This document shows positions 1-8,215 of a stretch of 24,842 bases of DNA, piece by piece. Position 1 is the first letter of the stretch; every line of letters starts with the position of its first letter. Origin of the DNA: Flavobacteriales bacterium (GTDB lineage Bacteria; Bacteroidota; Bacteroidia; NORP154); assembly GCA_012965625.1 (NCBI GenBank), contig DTSC01000247.1, positions 1-24,842 on the forward strand. Reading direction: 5' to 3'. The notes below the pieces were generated by a model. The model saw nothing but the letters and a program-made list of their open reading frames with translations. It was not told where the DNA came from and did not search any database. A program made the position numbers and the translations under genes.

Positions 1-840
1 TTTCTTGGTATTCTCAGCCATCTCAGCAGAGCCTACCGCTGGAAATACCTTCTGCAACCGCTCAATTATAATCCTCGTTTTCTAAATAGTTTCTTCTCTG
101 TTATGACAGGTTATTTGATAAACTTGTTGGTACCGCGCCTAGGTGAGATAACAAGATGCGGAGTTATGTCGCGGTATGAAAAAATTCCATTTAACAAACT
201 CTTTGGGACCGTAATTGCTGAGAGGATCGCCGATTTAACCATTCTGACAATTCTTACATTATCCGTTATCCTTGCTCAGCTTTCCACACTAAAAGACTTA
301 TTGTATTCCATCATTCCAAATGAAATTAGCGGCAATACCATCATCCTTATTTGCATGATACTTTTTGTATCTGCATTAGTTATTATTAGGGTTTTATATG
401 TCTATTTAAAAAACTCAACAAAACCCTTCGCCATCAAAATAAAATCCCTGATCCAAGGTTTTCTGGATGGTTTGAAATCCATCATTGAAATGGAAAACAG
501 AGTCTTGTTTATCTTGCATACACTTTTCATCTGGCTGATGTATTTTGCCATGTTTTATCTTTGCTTTTTCTCTTTGGAGGAGACTAGTGATATACCCATT
601 GTAGGGGTTCTTGCAGCATTTGTTATGGGTGGGATCTCTATCATTTTCATCCAAGGAGGAATAGGTGTGTATCCAGCAGCGATTATGGAAGTGTTATTTT
701 TATATGAAATTATTAAACCAATGGGATTAGCATTAGGTTGGATAATATGGATTTCTCAGACAGCAATGCTAATAGTAATGGGTGTATTATCGCTGTTATT
801 AATCTCACGCTATAATAAAAGTCTTAAGACAAAACTATGA
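1..840 (+). CDS. YbhN/UPF0104 flippase-like integral membrane protein (5' end missing)
   Basis: The frame is open from the first base of the window, so the N-terminus lies outside. The first visible residues read FLGILSHLSRAYRW, a part of the family well upstream of the internal Met at 103. The SHLSRAYRW segment and the MTGYLINLLVPRLGEITRC segment are typical of the lysylphosphatidylglycerol-synthase TM-region family (UPF0104/YbhN). The remainder is several hydrophobic helices, including a Gly-rich FIQGGIGVYPAAIMEVL segment near the C-terminus that is also family-typical. It is an inner-membrane protein; relatives move or modify lipids, but the substrate here cannot be told. The stop overlaps the next gene's start as ATGA, implying translational coupling with rfaE2. 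Confidence 0.85.
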   Translation, partial: FLGILSHLSRAYRWKYLLQPLNYNPRFLNSFFSVMTGYLINLLVPRLGEITRCGVMSRYEKIPFNKLFGTVIAERIADLTILTILTLSVILAQLSTLKDLLYSIIPNEISGNTIILICMILFVSALVIIRVLYVYLKNSTKPFAIKIKSLIQGFLDGLKSIIEMENRVLFILHTLFIWLMYFAMFYLCFFSLEETSDIPIVGVLAAFVMGGISIIFIQGGIGVYPAAIMEVLFLYEIIKPMGLALGWIIWISQTAMLIVMGVLSLLLISRYNKSLKTKL

Positions 841-1331
841 GCAATCAAGGTAAAATTTCTTCAAAAATCTTGTCTATTGATAATTTTAAATCCGCTGTGG
901 ACAAAGCAAGGACCCAACAAAAGAAAATTGTCTTCACAAATGGCTGTTTTGATATCTTGCACTTAGGGCACATTGATTATTTATCAAAAGCAGCAGATTT
1001 GGGAGATGTTTTGATTATAGGATTAAACACGGATGAATCTGTAAAAAAACTCAAGGGCAATAACAGGCCAATTAACGATCAAATTGCAAGGGCCTCTATA
1101 CTCGCTTCCCTGTTTTTTGTAGATTTAATCATTCCCTTTTCAGAATCTACTCCATATAAGCTTATTAAAACGATTGTTCCTGACATATTAGTTAAAGGGG
1201 GTGATTATAAAGAAGAGGAGGTTGTGGGAAATGATATCGTAAAAGCTAGCCAGGGTATCATTAAAATCATTGATTTCTTAGATGGATATTCTACTACAGG
1301 AATTTCCAAGAAGTTAAGAGATAATGTTTAA
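837..1331 (+). CDS. rfaE2: D-glycero-beta-D-manno-heptose 1-phosphate adenylyltransferase (RfaE domain II type)
   Basis: This 164-residue cytidylyltransferase-fold protein would transfer AMP to heptose-1-phosphate to make ADP-heptose for the LPS core. Seen: TNGCFDILHLGH at residues 34-45 with the HxGH nucleotide-binding motif (HLGH, 42-45), a KGGDY segment near 120, and GYSTTGIS close to the C-terminus. All are diagnostic of the RfaE C-terminal domain. The kinase half found in fused HldE is absent, as is usual in Bacteroidota where the two activities are separate. Its ATG overlaps the stop of the upstream membrane gene by 4 nt, so the two are probably co-transcribed. Confidence 0.93.
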   Translation: MSNQGKISSKILSIDNFKSAVDKARTQQKKIVFTNGCFDILHLGHIDYLSKAADLGDVLIIGLNTDESVKKLKGNNRPINDQIARASILASLFFVDLIIPFSESTPYKLIKTIVPDILVKGGDYKEEEVVGNDIVKASQGIIKIIDFLDGYSTTGISKKLRDNV

Positions 1332-1388
1332 ATTGCATCAATAAAGATGTTTCCATAACCTAATGCTTTAAAATTCGTATAATATTGT

Positions 1389-1396
1389 TAATTTTG
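1389..1396 (+). promoter_or_regulatory. Candidate Bacteroidota -7 box (TAATTTTG)
   Basis: TAATTTTG matches the TAnnTTTG -7 consensus of Bacteroidota housekeeping promoters and lies only 7 nt before the ATG of the lipoprotein gene at 1404. No clear TTTG -33 element is present. If used, the transcript would be nearly leaderless. Confidence 0.4.
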
Positions 1397-1403
1397 TTTT
1401 ATT

Positions 1404-1808
1404 ATGACTAGCCAAAATCATACAAAGTTTTTACTTGTCTTTTTAATTATCGCTCCACTGCTTTTTTCAAGTTGTTTGACAAAAAAAATTAAGGAAAACA
1501 AGCTTGCAGGTACATGGGAAGAAATTGTGCATAACTCTAATATTACAGATAAGGAGCAATGGGTTTTTAATAGTGACGGTCTGTTCACTATTTCCTTAAT
1601 AAACGACAGCGGCAACATAGTGATTGCAGAAAGATATGTAGGAGAATGGTCAGTACAACAAAAGGTGAGCAAAGCATATTTGTTCTTAGACGCTGAGCCA
1701 TCGCCTTATTACACCTTTTATGAAATCTCAAAAATCAAGAAGACTGCTTTGATTCTAACCGTTCAGGATGGAGGACAATATTTAAGGGAATTCAAGAAGA
1801 TTGAGTAA
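1404..1808 (+). CDS. Small lipoprotein, lipocalin-like (DUF-type) domain
   Basis: This 134-residue protein has a signal peptide with hydrophobic core FLLVFLIIAPLL and a lipobox ending in Cys24 (LFSSC), so it should be a lipidated envelope protein. After the Cys comes the pattern LAGTWEE, then EQWVFNSDGLFTIS, then YVGEWSV. This W-x-F-x-x-D/N-G layout is common in small Bacteroidota lipocalin-like lipoproteins that form a beta-sandwich or half-barrel. No catalytic motif is visible and the ligand is unknown. It stands alone between rfaE2 and radA on the same strand. The ATG at 1404 gives a normal signal peptide, so the start is well supported. Confidence 0.7.
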   Translation: MTSQNHTKFLLVFLIIAPLLFSSCLTKKIKENKLAGTWEEIVHNSNITDKEQWVFNSDGLFTISLINDSGNIVIAERYVGEWSVQQKVSKAYLFLDAEPSPYYTFYEISKIKKTALILTVQDGGQYLREFKKIE

Positions 1809-1845
1809 TCTATAATTCCACAAGTAATCGTTCGCTCTATTCTCC

Positions 1846-3219
1846 ATGGCAAAAACAAAATCTGCATATTTTTGTCAAAATTGTGGAGTACAATCACCAA
1901 AATGGATAGGAAAGTGTAGCTCATGCAATGAGTGGAACACATATGTTGAAGAAATCATACAATCTGAAAAAGATCCCAAAAGTTGGGCTTCTACTAATGG
2001 AGGTCTTTCGACTCGATCAAATAAACCCAACTTAATTGCAGATATATCATCCACTGAAGGTAAAAGGATCAACACATCGAGTCCAGAATTAAACCGGCTC
2101 CTTGGTGGTGGTCTTGTTCCGGGGTCCATCATTTTATTAGGGGGCGAACCTGGTATTGGCAAATCTACATTGATGCTGCAAGTAGCCTTGAACCTGAAAA
2201 ATTTAAAAGTTCTTTATATTTCAGGAGAAGAAAGTGAACACCAGATAAAAATGAGGGCAGAGAGAGTTGGGCCTAAAGATCCAACCTGTTATATTTTAAC
2301 CGAGACATCCACTCATAATATATTTCAGCAGATAAAAACAGTTAAACCTGATCTGGTTATCGTCGATTCAATACAAACCCTTCATACATCACAGATTGAA
2401 TCTTCGCCAGGGAGCGTTTCTCAAATACGTGAGTGTGCAGCAGAGCTTCAACGATTTGCAAAAGAAACTGAGACTCCGGTTATTCTGATAGGACATATTA
2501 CCAAGGAAGGTAGCCTTGCAGGGCCTAAGATCCTTGAGCACATGGTGGACACAGTGCTACAGTTTGAAGGAAACTTGAACCATCTGTACAGAATTTTAAG
2601 AGCTTCGAAAAATAGATTTGGGAGCACTTCCGAATTGGGGATATATGAGATGACTAATAAAGGAATGGTTGAGGTAACAAATCCCTCAGAAGTTTTTCTT
2701 TCCCAGAGCAACGAGCAGCTGAGTGGAACAGCAATTACCGCTTCGGTAGAAGGAATCAGGCCTCTTTTAATTGAGATTCAAGCATTGGTTAGTACAGCAG
2801 CATATGGAACTCCTCAGCGATCTTCAACAGGTTTTGACTTAAGGAGGCTTGGCATGTTATTAGCTGTACTCGAAAAAAAATGTGGCTTTATGTTAGCAAC
2901 TAAAGATGTATTCTTAAATATTGCAGGAGGATTAAAAGTGAATGACCCTGCAACAGATCTAGGTGTAATTAGTGCCATTTTATCCTCTAATGAGGACATC
3001 CCAATTCCAACCAAGACCTGCTTTACGGGTGAAATTAGCTTAACAGGAGAAATTAGGCCAGCAACCAGATTAGAGCAAAGAATACTTGAAGCAGAAAAGC
3101 TGGGATTTGAGAGAATCTATATTTCAAAATACTCCCAAAAGGGCCTGGATGTTTTAGGGAAAAATATTGAAATTATACCTAAAGGAAAGATTGAAGAAGT
3201 ATTTAGCTCCTTATTCTAA
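1846..3219 (+). CDS. radA: DNA repair protein RadA (Sms)
   Basis: RadA is a DnaB-like hexameric helicase that promotes branch migration during recombinational repair. The 457-residue product is full length. Visible in order: an N-terminal zinc finger (Cys10, Cys13, Cys24, Cys27), a RecA-like ATPase core with Walker A GGEPGIGKST around residues 98-107, a Walker B-like LVIVDSIQT segment, the RadA-specific KNRFG motif at 255-259, and a C-terminal Lon-protease-like domain from about 280. The Lon-like domain includes GGLKVNDPATDLG and TGEISLTGEIRP. The start ATG lies directly before the usual MAKTKSAYFCQNCG N-terminus. Its stop interlocks by 4 nt with the stop of the convergent gene at 3216. Confidence 0.97.
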   Translation: MAKTKSAYFCQNCGVQSPKWIGKCSSCNEWNTYVEEIIQSEKDPKSWASTNGGLSTRSNKPNLIADISSTEGKRINTSSPELNRLLGGGLVPGSIILLGGEPGIGKSTLMLQVALNLKNLKVLYISGEESEHQIKMRAERVGPKDPTCYILTETSTHNIFQQIKTVKPDLVIVDSIQTLHTSQIESSPGSVSQIRECAAELQRFAKETETPVILIGHITKEGSLAGPKILEHMVDTVLQFEGNLNHLYRILRASKNRFGSTSELGIYEMTNKGMVEVTNPSEVFLSQSNEQLSGTAITASVEGIRPLLIEIQALVSTAAYGTPQRSSTGFDLRRLGMLLAVLEKKCGFMLATKDVFLNIAGGLKVNDPATDLGVISAILSSNEDIPIPTKTCFTGEISLTGEIRPATRLEQRILEAEKLGFERIYISKYSQKGLDVLGKNIEIIPKGKIEEVFSSLF

Positions 3220-4139
3220 TTCTTTCTAAGGATATCTTGATTTTTGGCCTTATCCTGATACTTTTTTTCAAGTTTTTGAATCTCTTCAGATTGATGACTG
3301 CCTGGCAAATGGCTAAACATCTCTTTGGAAATATTCGGAAAAGTCATATTGATAATCTCATTGATGTTATCATATTTGGCCTCTATATTGTCAGTAGCAG
3401 CATTTCCATATAGCTGATTTCCTGTTTTATCTATTACGGAATAATGAACTATAACATCCCGGCCATATTTATTATATGCAACATCCTCTCCTTTTGCAAA
3501 AAACTTCTTAAGCTCAAATTGGTTTAAGAAAACAAAAATATCAGCATTATATTTAGTAACCAGATAAGGCAGCAGGGTACTATCCTTAATGCTCACATTC
3601 ATATATTCTAGGGATCTATCAGTCTTTCTTGAGGATAATTGACCATCCTTTATAGTAGTCTCTGCATCTCTGCCAGGGCTATCATCCTTAGGTGAAAGCT
3701 TTTCTTTAATCTTCTGAATAGGTTGCTTCTTTTCATCAAGCTCCAAAGGTCTATCAACATAATCATAGCTTACAGAACCATAGATTCTATCCAGATCACG
3801 TTTTATTTCTTCATCACCACTCCGAAGAAGAGAAATGACAGAATAACCCATTTTAAACTCTTCGCCAAGTCTTAAGTCCAGTCCCATTCTTATATATTTA
3901 TGAAAAGCATCGAGATCTTTGCCTGAGTGCACCAGCAGTTCCATATCTCCAGCCGGATCAGGTAAATGCATTACAGGCTTATAGGCTATTAAAACCAAAT
4001 TTTTGTGTTTCCCCTCACCCTCCTTGTATACCTCTACATCCGTTTTTGATTTCTTATCAGGATCATAAATAAAATCTTGTACCAAAACAAAAGGTGTTCC
4101 AGACAGGATAAAAAGATATATATATAATAGGTGTTTCAA
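3216..4139 (-). CDS. Unrecognised exported protein downstream of rseP
   Basis: I do not recognise the family. The 307-residue product begins with a signal-peptide-like stretch (MKHLLYIYLFILSGTPFVLV followed by Q), suggesting export. The middle (about 130-185) is charged and low in hydrophobicity, probably a linker. The second half has a mixed alpha/beta pattern (YNADIFVFLNQFELKKFF, then DVIVHYSVIDKTGNQLYG). No lipobox or catalytic motif was seen. The start must be TTG: the frame is closed by the rseP stop only two codons upstream, and the next Met is far inside. Only 3 nt separate it from rseP, so it is almost certainly the last gene of the M23-GH3-dxr-rseP operon, and an envelope or stress role is a guess from context. 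Confidence 0.7.
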   Translation of the reverse strand: MKHLLYIYLFILSGTPFVLVQDFIYDPDKKSKTDVEVYKEGEGKHKNLVLIAYKPVMHLPDPAGDMELLVHSGKDLDAFHKYIRMGLDLRLGEEFKMGYSVISLLRSGDEEIKRDLDRIYGSVSYDYVDRPLELDEKKQPIQKIKEKLSPKDDSPGRDAETTIKDGQLSSRKTDRSLEYMNVSIKDSTLLPYLVTKYNADIFVFLNQFELKKFFAKGEDVAYNKYGRDVIVHYSVIDKTGNQLYGNAATDNIEAKYDNINEIINMTFPNISKEMFSHLPGSHQSEEIQKLEKKYQDKAKNQDILRKN

Positions 4140-4142
4140 TGA

Positions 4143-5468
4143 TTAATTTAAAATATACTTCCAAATATCATTTCCTATAACAAAGGCCATTAAAGCTAAT
4201 AACAGAATCATCCCTACCATCTGACCTCTCTCCATGAACTTATCACTAAACTTTACTCCTGTAATCGCTTCAATAGAAAGAAAAATTACATGGCCACCAT
4301 CCAACGCAGGAATAGGTAAAATATTCATAAATGCCAAGATCATTGAAAGGATTCCCGTGATTAACCAAAACTTTTGCCAATCCCAAGTGCCTCCATAAAT
4401 AGTTGCTATTCCTATAGGCCCTGCAACAGAATCAGAAAATGAAATCTCGCCAGAAAATATCTTGCCAAAACCCTTCAAGTTCAGAAAAAGCATCTCCCAT
4501 GCTTTAGCACTCCCAATACCGAAAGACTCTATTAAGCCAAATTTATTAGTAACGTATTCAAAGTCCTTGGAATCACGCTGAAAGCCCAGCATTCCATTTT
4601 CATCTACCAAGGCAGTTATAGTCAATTCACCTGAATTTCTTTTTAATGTAAGTTCTACCTCTTTTCCCTTTTCTGCTTGAAGTGCATCTTTAAACTGGTC
4701 AAAGAACTTTATGTTTTTACTATTAATCGCTGTAATTACATCTTCTCTTTCAAGTCCTGCTTTAGCTGCATTGCTATTTGGCAAAACGTCTTTTACATAA
4801 AAAGTTTGTCTGATATCAATAAAATTATTCAACTTTGACTTTGAGAGATGTACAATAAAATCACTTGGCACCGGCAGATCATACATAACACCATTTCTTT
4901 CAACATTCAGCACAACATCACTTCCTAAATAGGCTTTTGATGCAAGAAGGTCTGAATATCGTTCTACCTTCTCTCCATTAATAGAAAGGATCTTATCTCC
5001 TGTTTCCAACCCTATTTGTTTTCCTAACTCGTGAGCAACTATTCCATATTTTAACTGGTCAGCGGGCAAGTATTTTTCTCCATAACGATAGGTCATCAAA
5101 GAAAAGATAAGCATCCCTAAAAGCACATTAACCGTTACACCTCCAAGCATCACAATCAGTCTTTGCCAAGCCGGTTTTGATCTGAATTCCCAGGATTCTG
5201 CTGGTTTTTTCATGGCGTCCTTGTCCATGGACTCATCAATCATTCCAGAGATCTTAACATACCCTCCAAGCGGCAACCATCCTATTCCGTACTCTGTATC
5301 ACCTTTTTTAAATTTGAAAAGCTTGAGATTCCAGGCATCAAAGAATAAAAAGAATTTCTCTACTCGCATTCCAAATGTCCTTGCAGTGATAAAATGCCCC
5401 CATTCATGCAGAATAACCAAAATTGACAAACCGAGTAACAGCTGCGCTGTCATCACCAATCCTTCCAT
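4143..5468 (-). CDS. rseP: RIP site-2 metalloprotease RseP
   Basis: This inner-membrane zinc protease cleaves transmembrane segments, classically anti-sigma factors and signal-peptide remnants. In the 441-residue product, HEWGH at 21-25 (HExxH zinc-binding motif) sits in the first membrane helix. The third ligand region is NILPIPALDGGH with Asp390. Between them are a membrane segment near residue 110 and two PDZ-like stretches: one around GIVAHELGKQIGLETGDKILSINGE and a second around VLPNSNAAKAGLEREDVITAINSKN. Two hydrophobic helices close the C-terminus. The gene sits directly after dxr, an adjacency common in bacteria, and before a 307-residue exported protein. ATG at 5468 gives a normal N-terminus; Met6 is an alternative start. 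Confidence 0.95.
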   Translation of the reverse strand: MEGLVMTAQLLLGLSILVILHEWGHFITARTFGMRVEKFFLFFDAWNLKLFKFKKGDTEYGIGWLPLGGYVKISGMIDESMDKDAMKKPAESWEFRSKPAWQRLIVMLGGVTVNVLLGMLIFSLMTYRYGEKYLPADQLKYGIVAHELGKQIGLETGDKILSINGEKVERYSDLLASKAYLGSDVVLNVERNGVMYDLPVPSDFIVHLSKSKLNNFIDIRQTFYVKDVLPNSNAAKAGLEREDVITAINSKNIKFFDQFKDALQAEKGKEVELTLKRNSGELTITALVDENGMLGFQRDSKDFEYVTNKFGLIESFGIGSAKAWEMLFLNLKGFGKIFSGEISFSDSVAGPIGIATIYGGTWDWQKFWLITGILSMILAFMNILPIPALDGGHVIFLSIEAITGVKFSDKFMERGQMVGMILLLALMAFVIGNDIWKYILN

Positions 5469-5509
5469 ATATTTTAATTAATTAGTATTTATAAAAAAGA
5501 AGATCCTAA

Positions 5510-6697
5510 TCAAACTTTCAACTGCTTCCTAATCAACGCTGTAGCCATTTCTCTTGTCGCAATATCTGTCGCAACATAATCCTGGTACAATGGTTTTTCA
5601 ACAAAGTCAATTTCACTCATGCATTTCTCAATAATATCCGGCATTTCAATAAAACTTATCTTATCCCTCAAAAAAGAATCAACAACAATTTCATTTGCTG
5701 CGTTTATGATACATGCCATGTTACCACCTTTTTCTAATGCTTCAAACGCAAGTGCAAGATTACGAAAAGTTTTGACGTCAGCAGACTGAAAAGACAAATT
5801 CGGATAATCCAAAAAATCAAAACGCTTAAAATTTGATTTAATCCGTTTTGGATATCCCAATGCATATTGAATAGGGAGTTTCATATCAGGAAGACCCATC
5901 TGGCATTTCATTGAACCATCTTCAAACTGCACAATTGAATGAATTATTGATTGAGGATGAATTACAACCTCTATTTGTTTGGGGTTTAAGTGAAATAACC
6001 ATTTCGCTTCTATTACTTCCAACCCTTTGTTCATCAAGGTTGCAGAATCAATCGAAATCTTTTCTCCCATATCCCAATTTGGATGATCTAAAGCTTCTTT
6101 CTTTGTAACTGTTTTAAGAAAGTCTAGTGATTTGCCCAAAAAAGGACCACCAGATGCCGTAAGGTAGATTTTCTCAATTGGATTACTGAATTCTCCTACC
6201 AGACATTGAAAGATTGCGGAATGTTCAGAATCTACCGGAAAGATGTTAACTCCATTTTCCTCTGCAAGTTTAGTAACCAAATCACCTGCTACAACCAAAG
6301 TTTCTTTATTTGCCAGCGCAATTTGTTTATTGGCCTTTATCGCAGCAATAGTTGATCTCAATCCTGCATACCCGACTATAGCTGCCAATACTATATCAAT
6401 CTCATCACTTTCTACAATTTGGTCTACTGCACCTGCTCCGGCAAATACCTTAATTTCAGTAGACTCCAGTGCTTCTGAGACCTTTACATATAGGTTTTCA
6501 TTTACAATGACAACAGCATTTGGATTAAATTCCAAGCTTTGCTCAATTAATAAGTCAGCATTATTGTTCGCAGTAAGCACCTCAACCTCAAACATGTTGG
6601 GATTTGCTTTTATTACTTCCAATGCCTGAGTTCCAATTGAACCAGTAGATCCCAAAATTGCAATATGTCTTTTTGAATTATTTTCCAATTTGGTCAA
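5510..6697 (-). CDS. dxr: 1-deoxy-D-xylulose 5-phosphate reductoisomerase
   Basis: Dxr converts DXP to MEP with NADPH, the second step of the non-mevalonate isoprenoid pathway. The 395-residue length is typical. Visible: the NADPH-binding GSTGSIG at 16-22, ALANKETLV, the substrate/metal region VDSEHSAIFQ, ASGGPF, then MNKGLEVIEAKWLF and VIHPQSIIHS. All expected blocks are present and uninterrupted. The start is TTG at 6697: the frame is closed just upstream by TAA (6701-6703) and there is no ATG before the nucleotide-binding loop; a second TTG at 6685 is possible. It lies 9 nt after the GH3 gene and 41 nt before rseP in one operon. Dxs, the preceding step, is encoded about 6 kb away on the same strand. 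Confidence 0.95.
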   Translation of the reverse strand: MTKLENNSKRHIAILGSTGSIGTQALEVIKANPNMFEVEVLTANNNADLLIEQSLEFNPNAVVIVNENLYVKVSEALESTEIKVFAGAGAVDQIVESDEIDIVLAAIVGYAGLRSTIAAIKANKQIALANKETLVVAGDLVTKLAEENGVNIFPVDSEHSAIFQCLVGEFSNPIEKIYLTASGGPFLGKSLDFLKTVTKKEALDHPNWDMGEKISIDSATLMNKGLEVIEAKWLFHLNPKQIEVVIHPQSIIHSIVQFEDGSMKCQMGLPDMKLPIQYALGYPKRIKSNFKRFDFLDYPNLSFQSADVKTFRNLALAFEALEKGGNMACIINAANEIVVDSFLRDKISFIEMPDIIEKCMSEIDFVEKPLYQDYVATDIATREMATALIRKQLKV

Positions 6698-6706
6698 TCT
6701 TTAATA

Positions 6707-8203
6707 TCATTCTGCAAATTTACTCAATTCATCTGCATATTGCCTGTCGTTTGCTAAGCGCGGCACCTTGTTTTGTCCACCTAGCTTACCTCTTGCTCTC
6801 ATAAAATTTACAAAACCGTTTTTTGATATCTTTCTAATAACAAGTTTTCTTAATACTTTCCCTTCAATCAAGTCTCTATAATAAACATTCTTCTCTTGCA
6901 TCAATCTGTCAATCATTAAAGCCAGGGCACCAATATCGGCAGGATCGTTTGCAAATTCAACAGACCATTCATGGTAGGGAAGGCCATTTGGTGGATTTAC
7001 TTGTGGTGCAACATGAAATTCAAGGATCTCAATGCCTTCTTTTTCTACAGCAATACTCATAGCAGACTCAACTTCCTCTGCAATCACATGTTCGCCAAAA
7101 GCTGATATATAATGCTTAAGCCTACCAGCAACTATTATTCTGTATGGATCAACAGAAACAAATTTTATTATATCCCCTATGCTATAACCCCATAACCCTG
7201 CATTGGAATTAATAATCAATGCATAATTTACACCAACCTCAACATCTTCAAGCGATAACCTAAGAGGACTTTCTTTGTAATAATCTTCTACTGGAATAAA
7301 TTCATAGAAAATACCTGAATCAACTATCAATAGCATTCCACTCGCTTTTTGAGAATCTTGAAAAGCAATAAAGCCTTCTGAGGCTGGATATAATTCAATT
7401 GATGGCAGGCTAGTGCCTATTGTTTTGTCAAATATAGAGCGATAGGGATTAAAGTTTACACCACCATAGACGAACAACGAGAAATTAGGAAATATCTCTT
7501 TGATGGTTTCTTTACCCGTTTTTTTTAGCAACTTTTCAAAATACATTTGAACCCAAGACGGAATCCCACTTATTAGTGTCATATCCTCCTTAATCGTTTC
7601 TTCTACGATAGCATCCACTTTTTCTTCCCAATCTTCTATACAATTTGTTGCATGCGTTGGCATTCTATTTTTCAAAAGATAGGCAGGAATGTGATTTGCA
7701 ACTATTCCTGACAATCTTCCAGCCGCAATTCCACCTATCTTGCCCAGTTCTGGGCTCCCCTGCAAAAAGATCATTTTACCATCGACAAATGATGCTTTCC
7801 TGGTTTCTGAGATATATGACAAGAGGGCATTTCGAGCTGATAGGATGTGGTTAGGCATAGAATCTTTGGTAATAGGAATGTATTTTGTGCCAGATGTAGT
7901 CCCTGATGTTTTACAAAAATAAATGGGTTTTCCTTTCCACAAGACATCCTCTTTACCGTCTATTATCATTTCGATATATTTCTTGCCTTCCTCATAATCC
8001 CTAATGGGCACTGCATTTTTAAAATCTTGGTAGCTCGTTAACCTCGAAAAGCTATGTTCCTGGCCAAATAGCGTTTCTTTACCTCCCTCTAACAAGTTGT
8101 GAAATATTGTGCTTTGTGCATGAATAGCAGAAGCACGGGCCTTTTTTAATCTGGAAGCATGGTAGCGAGCAAATGGAATACTAAACAATGATTTAAGGCC
8201 CAT
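6707..8203 (-). CDS. GH3 (auxin-responsive promoter) family acyl-adenylating protein
   Basis: The 498-residue product belongs to the GH3 family, relatives of ANL adenylating enzymes that activate a carboxylate with ATP and conjugate it to an amine. Seen: the phosphate-binding loop CKTSGTTSGTKYIPIT around residue 100-115, a YPASEGFIAFQ segment typical of the family's ATP-binding region, and a SIGDIIKFV...GRLKHYISAFGEHV hinge and C-terminal lid. The bacterial substrate is unknown and plant auxin chemistry should not be assumed. The ATG at 8203 (MGLKSLFSIPFARYHA) is preferred over an upstream in-frame TTG at 8212. It follows the M23 gene after 12 nt and precedes dxr by 9 nt, so it belongs to the same operon. 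Confidence 0.85.
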   Translation of the reverse strand: MGLKSLFSIPFARYHASRLKKARASAIHAQSTIFHNLLEGGKETLFGQEHSFSRLTSYQDFKNAVPIRDYEEGKKYIEMIIDGKEDVLWKGKPIYFCKTSGTTSGTKYIPITKDSMPNHILSARNALLSYISETRKASFVDGKMIFLQGSPELGKIGGIAAGRLSGIVANHIPAYLLKNRMPTHATNCIEDWEEKVDAIVEETIKEDMTLISGIPSWVQMYFEKLLKKTGKETIKEIFPNFSLFVYGGVNFNPYRSIFDKTIGTSLPSIELYPASEGFIAFQDSQKASGMLLIVDSGIFYEFIPVEDYYKESPLRLSLEDVEVGVNYALIINSNAGLWGYSIGDIIKFVSVDPYRIIVAGRLKHYISAFGEHVIAEEVESAMSIAVEKEGIEILEFHVAPQVNPPNGLPYHEWSVEFANDPADIGALALMIDRLMQEKNVYYRDLIEGKVLRKLVIRKISKNGFVNFMRARGKLGGQNKVPRLANDRQYADELSKFAE

Positions 8204-8215
8204 AAATTGCAATAA

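Noticed and set aside
6243..6629. 128-residue forward open frame inside dxr
   Set aside because: Ser/Thr/Ala-rich translation typical of an antisense shadow; dxr motifs on the other strand are complete.
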